A program made the translations under genes and the position numbers. The notes beneath the pieces are model-generated. The model ran no database searches, was not told the origin of the DNA, and saw only the letters and a list, made by a program, of their open reading frames with translations. A DNA stretch of 64,000 nt from Clostridium_AD sp050717515 (GTDB lineage: Bacteria; Bacillota; Clostridia; Clostridiales; Clostridiaceae): assembly GCF_050717515.1 (NCBI RefSeq), contig NZ_JBOITL010000023.1:123545-187544 (forward strand), given 5' to 3'. Below are positions 34,615-41,913 of this stretch, piece by piece (the stretch's first letter is position 1; every line of letters begins with the position of its first letter).

Positions 34615-35535
34615 TTATAATCCGGAACAAGCAGCTACTTCTTTTAATGCTTCTTTATTTGCTTTCTTATATTCCATAGCAATATCCATTAAATAAGTTC
34701 CATAACCAGTTTTTAAAAGTGGTTGTGCCAGGGTTTTTAGTTCTTGCATAGTTATCCACCCATTTCTATAAGAAATTTCTTCAAGACAGGCTATATATGT
34801 ACCTTGAGTATTCTGCACTGCTTCTACAAAATTTGAAGCCTTGAGCATTGACGCATGAGTTCCTGTGTCGAGCCAAGCAAGTCCTCTTCCAAGCAAATTC
34901 ACCTTAAGCTTTCGCTCCATCATGTAAATTCTATTTAAATCCGTAATTTCAAGTTCTCCTCGCTCCGAGGGTTTTAATTTTTTAACCTTTTCTACAACAG
35001 TGTTGTCATAAAAATAGAGTCCTGGAATAGCATATTCCGACTTTGGATTTTCAGGTTTTTCTTCTAGTGAAAGTACATTTCCCTCTTTATCAAACTCAAC
35101 AACTCCAAAGGAATTCGGATTTTTAACATGGTATCCAAAGATCACAGCACCATCTTCCAGCTTCGCCGCCCTGCTAAGACTTTGCGTAAAACTTTGTCCC
35201 CAGAATAAATTATCTCCAAGTATCATAGCTACCTTATCATCACCAATGAATTTTTCGCCGATTATGAAGGCTTCAGCTAATCCATTTGGTTGTTCTTGAA
35301 CTGCATATTCTATTTTGAGTCCTAGTTCACTGCCATCTTCAAATAACTCCTTAAATCCTGGCAAATCTCTTGGTGTTGAAATTATTAATATTTCTCTTAT
35401 CCCAGCTAACATTAAAACGGACATAGGATAATAAACCATTGGTTTGTCATATATTGGCACCATTTGTTTTGATACTGCTCGTGTAACTGGATAGAGCCTA
35501 GTTCCTGTTCCTCCAGCTAATATAATACCTTTCAT
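34615..35535 (-). CDS. rmlA: Glucose-1-phosphate thymidylyltransferase
   Basis: This 306-aa protein starts at ATG 35535 with GGGAGGGA. The signature GGTGTRLYPVTRAVSKQMVP, 'YDKPMVYYPMSVLMLAGI', 'ILGDNLFWG' and 'LDTGTHASML' are those of RmlA. It forms dTDP-glucose from dTTP and glucose-1-phosphate and is normally feedback-inhibited by dTDP-rhamnose. First of the rml genes here, 86 bp after the priming transferase gene. Confidence 0.96.
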   Translation of the reverse strand: MKGIILAGGTGTRLYPVTRAVSKQMVPIYDKPMVYYPMSVLMLAGIREILIISTPRDLPGFKELFEDGSELGLKIEYAVQEQPNGLAEAFIIGEKFIGDDKVAMILGDNLFWGQSFTQSLSRAAKLEDGAVIFGYHVKNPNSFGVVEFDKEGNVLSLEEKPENPKSEYAIPGLYFYDNTVVEKVKKLKPSERGELEITDLNRIYMMERKLKVNLLGRGLAWLDTGTHASMLKASNFVEAVQNTQGTYIACLEEISYRNGWITMQELKTLAQPLLKTGYGTYLMDIAMEYKKANKEALKEVAACSGL

Positions 35536-35621
35536 AACTATATTCCCTCCCTCTATTGATCTTTCAAACTAAAAAGTTCTCGCTTTTCAAAAGAACTCTC
35601 CGCTTTAAATCAGATCCAATA

Positions 35622-36290
35622 CTAACTTGCCTTCTCATCCCCAAACAGCACTCCCACTGTCCTGAAAATAAGTCCTATATCTACCAGTGTATTTCTATCT
35701 ATTAAATACTCAACATCCATTTCCATCCATTCTTCAAATGGAATATCATTTCTTCCTCTTACCTGCCAATAACAAGTTAAGCCTGGTTTTGCAATTAATC
35801 TTTGTCTTTGAAAAGATGTAAATTGCACTACTTCTTTAGGCAGACTTGGCCTTGGACCAACTAAGGACATGTGTCCTCTTAATATGTTAAAAAGTTGTGG
35901 GAGTTCATCTATACTTGTCTTCCGTACGAACTTACCAACCTTAGTTATTCTAGGATCATCTTTTATCTTAAACATAGGTCCTGACATCTCATTTTCACTT
36001 TGAAGATTTTTTAAAAGACATTCCGCATCCGAACACATAGACCTAAATTTATACATTTTAAATTGTGTGCCATCTTTCCCAACTCTACTCTGAGCAAAAA
36101 AAACAGGTCCCTTTGAATCGAGCTTTATCCAAATTCCAACAACAATCATCACTGGACTTATTAATATAATTCCGCATAAAGCACCTATAATATCAATTAT
36201 TCTTTTGATTATAAAATATCCTAGGTTTTTCTTATATTCACAAGCAGTGGACTCCTGTTTAACGCTTGAATTTCTTTGTGATTGTTGCAT
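35622..36290 (-). CDS. Priming sugar transferase (undecaprenyl-phosphate phosphoglycosyltransferase)
   Basis: Start at ATG 36290 (222 aa), 8 nt after AAAGGAGG; the ATG at 36320 has no SD. One membrane re-entrant helix (IIDIIGALCGIILISPVMIV) precedes the catalytic domain with the FFAQSRVGKDG and FKMYKFRSMCSDAE motifs, 'KVGKFVRKTSIDELPQLFNI' and 'RGHMSLVGPRPSLP', i.e. the monotopic PGT family (EpsL/PglC/WbaP C-terminal half). It starts each repeat unit by moving a sugar-1-phosphate onto undecaprenyl phosphate. It is the second gene of the operon. Donor sugar (glucose, galactose or an amino-sugar) not determinable. Confidence 0.92.
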   Translation of the reverse strand: MQQSQRNSSVKQESTACEYKKNLGYFIIKRIIDIIGALCGIILISPVMIVVGIWIKLDSKGPVFFAQSRVGKDGTQFKMYKFRSMCSDAECLLKNLQSENEMSGPMFKIKDDPRITKVGKFVRKTSIDELPQLFNILRGHMSLVGPRPSLPKEVVQFTSFQRQRLIAKPGLTCYWQVRGRNDIPFEEWMEMDVEYLIDRNTLVDIGLIFRTVGVLFGDEKAS

Positions 36291-36406
36291 CTGTATTTCC
36301 TCCTTTTTAGGAATATGCAAATAAGTGATAAATCATCTTAAGCTAATTGCAATACCTCTGGCTATTTAATTATGTATTAGAATTCATATTACTTAACTTT
36401 TCGTCA

Positions 36407-37321
36407 CTAGAAACTGCTGCTTCTTATTACTTCTTCATATAGACTCCTAAAGTTCTCATTATATTTTAAAGTCTGAAGATACTCCATGAATGGGCCTTTT
36501 AAATCATCTCTTTTTAAAGCAAATTCAACTGTGGCCTCAAGGAATCCTAATTTATCACCTACGTCATACCTTCTTCCTTCGAATATATATGCATACATAT
36601 CTTGCTGTACTATTAATGTCTTTAGTGCATCAGTTAACTGAATTTCTCCGCCTTTACCAGGCTTCGTATTATCTAATATATCAAATATCTCCGGAGTTAT
36701 TATGTATCTACCAAGTATAGCTACATTTGATGGTGCAACGTCTACTTGTGGTTTTTCAACAAGGTCATTTACTTTGTATAGCCTATCACTAATTTGAATT
36801 CCGTCAACTATTCCATATTTATTTACATTTTCAGCATCTACTTCTTGAACCCCTAAGATTGTTGTATTATTCTCTTCAAAACAATCCATAAGTTGCTTTA
36901 AGCATGGGGTACCCGCATCAACTATATCATCACCTAACATAACAGCAAAAGGCTCATTACCTACAAAGGCTCTTGCGCAATTAATAGCATGTCCTAGTCC
37001 TTTAGGTTCCTTTTGTCTTATAAAGTGTATATTCACCATGTTTGATATATCTCTAACCTGTTTAAGAAGGTCATCTTTATGTTTATTTTCTAGTTCTAAC
37101 TCTAGTTCTACTGATTTATCAAAGTGATCTTCAATAGACTTTTTATTTCTTCCTGTAATAATTAATATTTCTTCAATACCAGCCGCAACCGCTTCCTCTA
37201 TAATGTATTGCATTGTAGGCTTATCAACTATAGGTAACATTTCTTTAGGTAATGCCTTTGTGGCAGGTAAAAACCTTGTTCCAAGTCCTGCTGCTGGTAT
37301 AATAGCTTTTCTAACTCTCAT
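36407..37321 (-). CDS. galU: UTP--glucose-1-phosphate uridylyltransferase, copy 2
   Basis: This 304-aa protein starts at ATG 37321 with GAGGAGA. It carries the same GalU motifs as copy 1 (IPAAGLGTRFLPATKALPKE, KEPKGLGHA, MLGDD) and is about 89% identical to it by eye, the C-terminal tails being the main difference. As first gene of the exopolysaccharide operon it would match UDP-glucose supply to polymer synthesis. The two copies are direct repeats 25 kb apart on the same strand and enclose the whole polysaccharide locus. Confidence 0.94.
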   Translation of the reverse strand: MRVRKAIIPAAGLGTRFLPATKALPKEMLPIVDKPTMQYIIEEAVAAGIEEILIITGRNKKSIEDHFDKSVELELELENKHKDDLLKQVRDISNMVNIHFIRQKEPKGLGHAINCARAFVGNEPFAVMLGDDIVDAGTPCLKQLMDCFEENNTTILGVQEVDAENVNKYGIVDGIQISDRLYKVNDLVEKPQVDVAPSNVAILGRYIITPEIFDILDNTKPGKGGEIQLTDALKTLIVQQDMYAYIFEGRRYDVGDKLGFLEATVEFALKRDDLKGPFMEYLQTLKYNENFRSLYEEVIRSSSF

Positions 37322-37917
37322 ATAAATTTTCTCCTCTTTTTCTCTGTAATTTTTTTTAAAACATACTTATAATTCTTCTTTTTATAAATCTAAGCACTTT
37401 CTAAGTGACCCCTATGAATATTTCATTTTTATACATTTATCGACTCAATATGATATTTTGCTCTGTTTTTATAATAATTTTTGGTAATTATTTTATATTT
37501 TTATATTTGGTTAAATAAAATCGTTAAACAGAACATTACTTTTACCATATGGTAGAGTATATCATAATATTACAAAATGTGTGTTAAGTTTTTATTAAGT
37601 TTATATATTTTGTAACTTTTACGACATAAACTATGTGTTTTCTTCTATTTTTGCTATGATTTTCTATTTTACTTTAATATGAATCAATTTTATTTCATAA
37701 ATATTACTAAATCTAACTGCACGAAAAAAAATCAGAAGTTTTTAAGTTCTGGTTCGCTTTTGAGGTGCATGATGCTAAATAGCCTGCGAAATAACATTAT
37801 ATTTCGCAGGCTATCACTTTTATAAGATTAATAGAACAATGAGAACATTATATAAATAGGTAATTAGTGGTATACTAAAAAATGATTTACAATTTTAAAA
37901 TAGTGAGGTGGTCATAT
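37322..37917. promoter_or_regulatory. Upstream region of the exopolysaccharide operon
   Basis: This gap of about 600 bp has no gene. A perfect 12-bp palindrome TACCATATGGTA lies at 37543-37554, just downstream of AT-rich promoter-like sequence on the minus strand (TATGAT/TATACT around 37556-37566, TTAACA at 37582-37587, spacing not ideal), so it could be an operator. No riboswitch motif was found. A separate 15-bp stem-loop lies at 37779-37814. Confidence 0.4.
37779..37814. terminator. 15-bp stem-loop of unclear assignment
   Basis: ATAGCCTGCGAAATA and TATTTCGCAGGCTAT, loop ACATTA. U-run weak on both strands. No annotated gene ends here on either strand, so it may terminate an unannotated short RNA or insulate the divergent promoters. 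Confidence 0.5.
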
Positions 37918-38151
37918 ATGGAATTTAATATTATTGCTATGTCATTAATGATAGTATTAATTCTTACTAATTACATCGTTATTAAAAAGCCTCAAAAGTA
38001 TTTAATCATTCCATTTATTATATATGCAATGTTAGTTAATACCCCTTTAATTAACAACATAAATAAAAATTTAGAGATAACCTTGGTGATAATATACATT
38101 ATGGCCTCTCTGATTACGATAATTCATTGTTCAAAAATGGAGAAGAAATAG
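37918..38151 (+). CDS. Small membrane protein of unknown function
   Basis: ATG 37918 follows GAGGTGG; a longer in-frame ATG at 37882 lacks an SD. The 77-residue product has three hydrophobic stretches (about 5-22, 28-46, 50-68) and a short KMEKK tail. I do not recognise the family. It stands alone, divergent from the exopolysaccharide operon and followed by the palindromic repeats at 38181 onward. Confidence 0.6.
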   Translation: MEFNIIAMSLMIVLILTNYIVIKKPQKYLIIPFIIYAMLVNTPLINNINKNLEITLVIIYIMASLITIIHCSKMEKK

Positions 38152-38180
38152 GTACTCAATATTTTTAGGTGAAATAATTG

Positions 38181-38274
38181 TGAGTGTTAGAGAATTTTAT
38201 ATTCGCAAAACAATAGAATTTGTTAATGGAATTTCACGTTTCGAGCTCGTTTGCAATTAACGCAGTAGAATTTC
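38181..38274. repeat. Half copy of the long-palindrome element
   Basis: This stretch matches only the right half of copy B: GTGTTAGAGAATTTTATATT, CGCAAAA, then a GAATTT..TTAATGGAATTTCACG block and TTTCGAGC. The left arm is missing, so it cannot fold by itself like the full copies, but it could pair with the left half of copy B nearby. Confidence 0.75.
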
Positions 38275-38329
38275 ATTCGTAATCTTTCCCTTCCCCTTCT
38301 ACGTATAATAAGTATGAATTCTCGACCTA

Positions 38330-38537
38330 GTGACTTGCAATAAAGAAGCGAAAAAACATTGAAATTCCATTTAGAAATTCTTCTTTTGCGAATATAAAAT
38401 TCTCGTAAGCCTGACAGGACGTCAGGCTAGCGAACCCGAGCCAGGAAGGCGAGTGTGAGCGCTAGAGAATTTTATATTCGCAAAAGATTAGAATTTCTTA
38501 ATGGAATTTCACGTTTCGAGCCTTTATTGCAAGTCAC
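38330..38537. repeat. Long-palindrome repeat element, copy B
   Basis: Outer arms GTGACTTGCAATAAA and TTTATTGCAAGTCAC, middle arms GAAATTCCATTTAGAAATTC with its near-complement, and inner 23-bp perfect arms enclose two small hairpins: AGCCTGAC-AGGAC-GTCAGGCT and GCC-AGGAA-GGC. A weaker extension reaches about 38313-38552, ending 3 bp before the stop of the YihY gene. In copies A, C and D the second hairpin has GGC..GCC where this copy has GCC..GGC, a compensatory swap. Confidence 0.88.
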
Positions 38538-38554
38538 GTAGGAGAATCTCATAC

Positions 38555-39391
38555 TTAATACTTCTTACACTTTGGTTTTTCTTTGCCTTCTCTCTCAAAT
38601 GCCAAAAGTGCATTAACCTCTCCCCCTAATAGTATTATAATAGAAGTAATATAAAGCCACAGCATAAGCACTATCACTCCTCCTATTCCACCATATACAC
38701 TAGAATAGTTGTTGAAGTTATTCACATAATATGCAAAGCCTAAAGAAGACAACAACCAACCTAAAGTACTAAAGGTAGCTCCAGGCATTACTTCTTTCCA
38801 TGTGAGTCTTCTACAAGGGGTAAAATGATACAACGCTGCAAATATAAATACCATTCCTAATAAAGTTACTAGGTATCTTATGATATCCCAATTCAATAAG
38901 AACTCACTAGATACATGTAATCGTGTTGCAATTAATCCCCCTATCATTTGTCCAAATACAACTAAGGCTACTGCAGCTATAATAACTACCGCAAGTCCTA
39001 GCATAAATAATACGGATATAATTAAAGTTTGAAAGTAAGGTCTTGTTTCTTTCTCATCGTAAGCTTTATTTAATCCCTTTATTATAGCTCTGAACCCGCT
39101 AGACCCAGTCCAAATTAAACCTATTATACTTAGCGATACTAAATTTCCACTTGTTTTATCAAACACCTCAATAACCGTAGTATAAATTAAATCAAAAGTG
39201 CTTTTTGGCATTATTTGGCTTAGATATACCAACACATCATTACTCTTTAAATCACTATAGCCTAGCATACTAAGCAGTAGTAATAAAAAAGGAAAAAAAG
39301 ATAACAATAAATAATAAGTAACTTGAGCTGCCAAGGCAGTAATGTCATCATCAATAACCCTTGATACAAGTTTTTTTAAATCATTAAACAT
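38555..39391 (-). CDS. YihY/BrkB family inner-membrane protein
   Basis: This 278-aa protein starts at ATG 39391 with AAAGGTG. Six membrane helices carry the family signature: ALAAQVTYYLLLSFFPFLLL near the N-terminus, 'GSSGFRAIIKGLNKAYDEKETR', 'LGGEVNAL' near the C-terminus. The family was once called RNase BN in error; its true function is unknown, possibly transport. The flanking gap 39392-39698, between this gene and the divergent amidase gene, holds both promoters but no other feature I can support. Confidence 0.88.
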   Translation of the reverse strand: MFNDLKKLVSRVIDDDITALAAQVTYYLLLSFFPFLLLLLSMLGYSDLKSNDVLVYLSQIMPKSTFDLIYTTVIEVFDKTSGNLVSLSIIGLIWTGSSGFRAIIKGLNKAYDEKETRPYFQTLIISVLFMLGLAVVIIAAVALVVFGQMIGGLIATRLHVSSEFLLNWDIIRYLVTLLGMVFIFAALYHFTPCRRLTWKEVMPGATFSTLGWLLSSLGFAYYVNNFNNYSSVYGGIGGVIVLMLWLYITSIIILLGGEVNALLAFEREGKEKPKCKKY

Positions 39392-39698
39392 ATAATCACC
39401 TTTCCAATCTCCATATTTTAAATCACATATGTATGTTCCGCATGTAAAATGTTCTGATAGCAGATCCCTTGTTAAGAGACTCTAATTTTATTCCATGAAA
39501 AATTTTCTAACCTAAGACCCTGTAAAACTTATTATATACTATCTTTCACACTTCTACATGCTTTCACCTATAATTGCCTTTGATATAAATATGCATAATC
39601 TTATGTAATAAACCCAGGATGAATTTCATACTTACCTTCTTCTGTTATAATATGTATTATAGCAAGATATTATTAATAATTAAAAAGGGGGTTTTAAT

Positions 39699-40481
39699 GT
39701 GAAATTAGCACTAGCTCAATTAGATATTGCCTTTGAAGATAAAACTGCGAATAAAAAAGTTGCTTTACAATTCATAAAACAGGCAGCTACTGAAAAGGTG
39801 GATATGATACTTTTCCCTGAAATGACTTTAACAGGCTTTTCTATGAACACTTCTTTAATAGGAGAAAACAATAATGAAACCACAGAATTTTTTAAGGAAA
39901 TGAGTTGTAAATTTAATATTTTCATAGGCTTTGGGTATGTAGAGTGCACCACTAATAGTAAAAATAACTACTCTGTAGTTGCTCCCTGTGGCGCAGAACT
40001 TGTAAACTACACTAAAATTCATCCTTTTTCCTTTGGAGATGAGTCTAAATTTTACCAAAGTGGGAACGGAATAGAATTTTTTAACGCTTTCGGTTTTACT
40101 ATTGCCCCTTTCATCTGCTACGATTTACGCTTTCCAGAGATATTTCAGATAGCTTCCAAAACTTCCACTTTAATTACCGTAGCAGCTAACTGGCCAACAG
40201 CGCGCCGCGAACACTGGATTACCCTGTTAAAAGCAAGAGCCATAGAAAATCAATGTTATATAGCAGGTATAAATCGAGTTGGGGAAGGAAATGGGTTAAA
40301 CTATAGTGGTGACTCCATGATTATAGATCCACTAGGAAACATAATAAGTAGCTTATATATGGAAGATGGTCTAATTATAGCTGGTATCTGCAATCAAGAT
40401 GTATCTCAGATTAGAGGAACCTTTAGGCTTAAAGATGATAGAAAAGAAGATCTGTATTGTAATTTATATAGTCATCTTTAG
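39699..40481 (+). CDS. Nitrilase-superfamily amidase (omega-amidase/YafV-like)
   Basis: This 260-aa protein starts at GTG 39699, 7 nt after AAAGGGGG. The catalytic triad is visible: Glu in LFPEMTLTG, Lys in YTKIHPFSF and Cys in PFICYDLRFPE. Length and the 'ANWPTARREHWITLLKARAIENQCY' segment fit the carbon-nitrogen hydrolase branch that includes omega-amidase, which hydrolyses alpha-ketoglutaramate or alpha-ketosuccinamate as metabolite repair. Cytoplasmic. Transcribed alone. Confidence 0.88.
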   Translation: MKLALAQLDIAFEDKTANKKVALQFIKQAATEKVDMILFPEMTLTGFSMNTSLIGENNNETTEFFKEMSCKFNIFIGFGYVECTTNSKNNYSVVAPCGAELVNYTKIHPFSFGDESKFYQSGNGIEFFNAFGFTIAPFICYDLRFPEIFQIASKTSTLITVAANWPTARREHWITLLKARAIENQCYIAGINRVGEGNGLNYSGDSMIIDPLGNIISSLYMEDGLIIAGICNQDVSQIRGTFRLKDDRKEDLYCNLYSHL

Positions 40482-40650
40482 TTTTTTTCAACATCTGATT
40501 CCAAAAGATTTTTCATCTGGTAGGCTTCAATTTTATTATTATAATTCCAAGGAATTTTTTTCAATATATTAAGAAATTTAGATTATTTTGATAGTGAAAT
40601 TTAATATTATAATATATTTTCAGATAAAATATTATCAGATAATTAAAAAT

Positions 40651-40783
40651 TTATCCACAATTTGAACAAAGTTATCCACATAAAGAGGATAACTTTGTTT
40701 AAATATACATTCTATAAGCCATAAAGTACCAATATCTCCAATTCGCTTGAAATTTATTCGATTTAACAGAATAGTTATACACA
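40651..40783. other. Cluster of three consensus DnaA boxes
   Basis: TTATCCACA occurs at 40651-40659 and 40672-40680 (start-to-start 21 bp, same orientation) and TTATACACA at 40775-40783. All three match the TTATNCACA consensus. They lie in an otherwise gene-free gap (40482-40966) with no dnaA, dnaN or gyrase genes near, so this is not a standard oriC. A 13-bp hairpin (40665-40699, AACAAAGTTATCC/GGATAACTTTGTT) includes the second box and could also serve as a terminator. Confidence 0.55.
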
Positions 40784-40966
40784 GGCACGAAATAAGTCTA
40801 AATATAAATTCTATTGAGAAAGTTTCTTTTTCATCATGAAAAGATCACGTTCATTCCAATATACTCTATTTTTTCACTTACATCTGCAACATCTCTTCCG
40901 CCACTATGTTAAGTTTACTTTTTATAGTCTCAAAAGGGTATAATTTCAAAGCTTAAATTATGGAAC

Positions 40967-41236
40967 TTACAGTACTTTATAAATATATGTAAAGAATATA
41001 AACAGTTGAACTATCAGTATTAAAGGTATTCCTATCACAAACTTATTATGCTTAGTTTTATGTCTAAATAATTGCATACCCATAAATATTCCCAAAGCAC
41101 CATAAGCAAAGGCTATAATGAAAAGAGTACTTTCTGGAGTTCTCCACCTCTTCTTTTGTGATTTCTTCTTATCTGAATACATCACAAAGATACCGTATAA
41201 ATTAATAGCTAAAATATAATACAAAAATAATTTCAT
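40967..41236 (-). CDS. DUF1294 family small membrane protein
   Basis: This 89-aa protein starts at ATG 41236 with GGAGGAAA. It has three hydrophobic segments, the 'YSDKKKSQKKRWRTPES' basic loop and 'GALGIFMGMQLFRHKTKHNKF', which is the DUF1294 (YsdA-like) signature. Function unknown. It ends next to the DnaA-box gap and follows the tandem repeats at 41322. Confidence 0.85.
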   Translation of the reverse strand: MKLFLYYILAINLYGIFVMYSDKKKSQKKRWRTPESTLFIIAFAYGALGIFMGMQLFRHKTKHNKFVIGIPLILIVQLFIFFTYIYKVL

Positions 41237-41321
41237 TTTTTTCCTCCAATTGAATTCTAGTGATTTAATTATATATTAAATGCTTGTCTTTAACAATAAT
41301 GCCCCCAATGGGTTAACTGAT

Positions 41322-41600
41322 ATTCCATCGGGAATTTATTATTTTGTTCTCTACTTCATGCTACATAGCAAACACAGCCTAACGGCTAAAAGATTTTGAG
41401 CGAGTTAGCGAAATTCCATTCGAAATCTCTTGTTTTGTTCTCTCCTACGTGATACATGTCAAACATCCAGCCTAACGGCTAAAAGATTTTGGGCAAGTTA
41501 GCGAAATTCCATTCGGAATCTCTTGTTTTGTTCTCTCCTACGTGATACATATCAAACATCAAGCCTAACGGCTAAAAGACTTTAGGTGCGTGTTGTCAGA
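41322..41600. repeat. Three tandem 91-95 bp repeats related to the palindrome element
   Basis: Units begin at 41322, 41413 and 41506, with a fourth partial start at 41601. Each has ATTCCATTCG(G)AATCTC, TTGTTTTGTTCTCTCCTACG, a mini hairpin AGCC-TAAC-GGCT and a spacer ending GTTAGCG. The pieces GAAATTCCATT..AATCTCTTGTTTTG and CTCCTACGTG are also found in the long-palindrome elements, so this looks like an amplified half element next to copy C. Confidence 0.75.
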
Positions 41601-41685
41601 ATTCCATTCGGAATTCCGTTTCACTAAATGTTCACATACCTCGCAGGTCTTTGGTGGAAGGGCTTTGGCTGTGAAATTTCGACCA

Positions 41686-41893
41686 AGTGACTTGAAATAA
41701 GAAGCGCAGAAACATTGAAATTGTATTTAGAAATTCTTCTTTTGACTATATAAAATTCTCGTGACCCTGCCAGGACGGCAGGGTAGCGAACCTGAGGCAG
41801 GACGCCGAATGTGAGCGTCAGAGAATTTTATATTGGCAAAAGATTAGAATTTCTTAATACAATTTCACGTTTCAAGCACTTATTGCAAGGCAC
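41686..41893. repeat. Long-palindrome repeat element, copy C
   Basis: It has the same plan as copies A, B and D, with its own arm changes: the middle arms read GAAATTGTATTTAG..TTAATACAATTTC (others have CCAT/ATGG), and the first core hairpin is ACCCTGCC-AGGAC-GGCAGGGT. Changes on one side are matched on the other. Its outer border reaches about 41910, 4 bp before the sbcC stop. Confidence 0.88.
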
Positions 41894-41913
41894 GTAGGAG
41901 AACTTCTATGCCC

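Noticed and set aside
37741..37814. A small RNA gene ending at the 37779-37814 hairpin
   Set aside because: No clear promoter or U-run; the hairpin alone does not support an RNA gene.
40651..40783. Chromosomal replication origin
   Set aside because: Three DnaA boxes but no dnaA, dnaN, recF, gyrase or rpmH genes next to them and no evident AT-rich 13-mer array.
41322..41600. CRISPR-like or coding tandem repeat
   Set aside because: Unit length of 91-95 bp, no spacers, no open frame; related to the palindrome elements.
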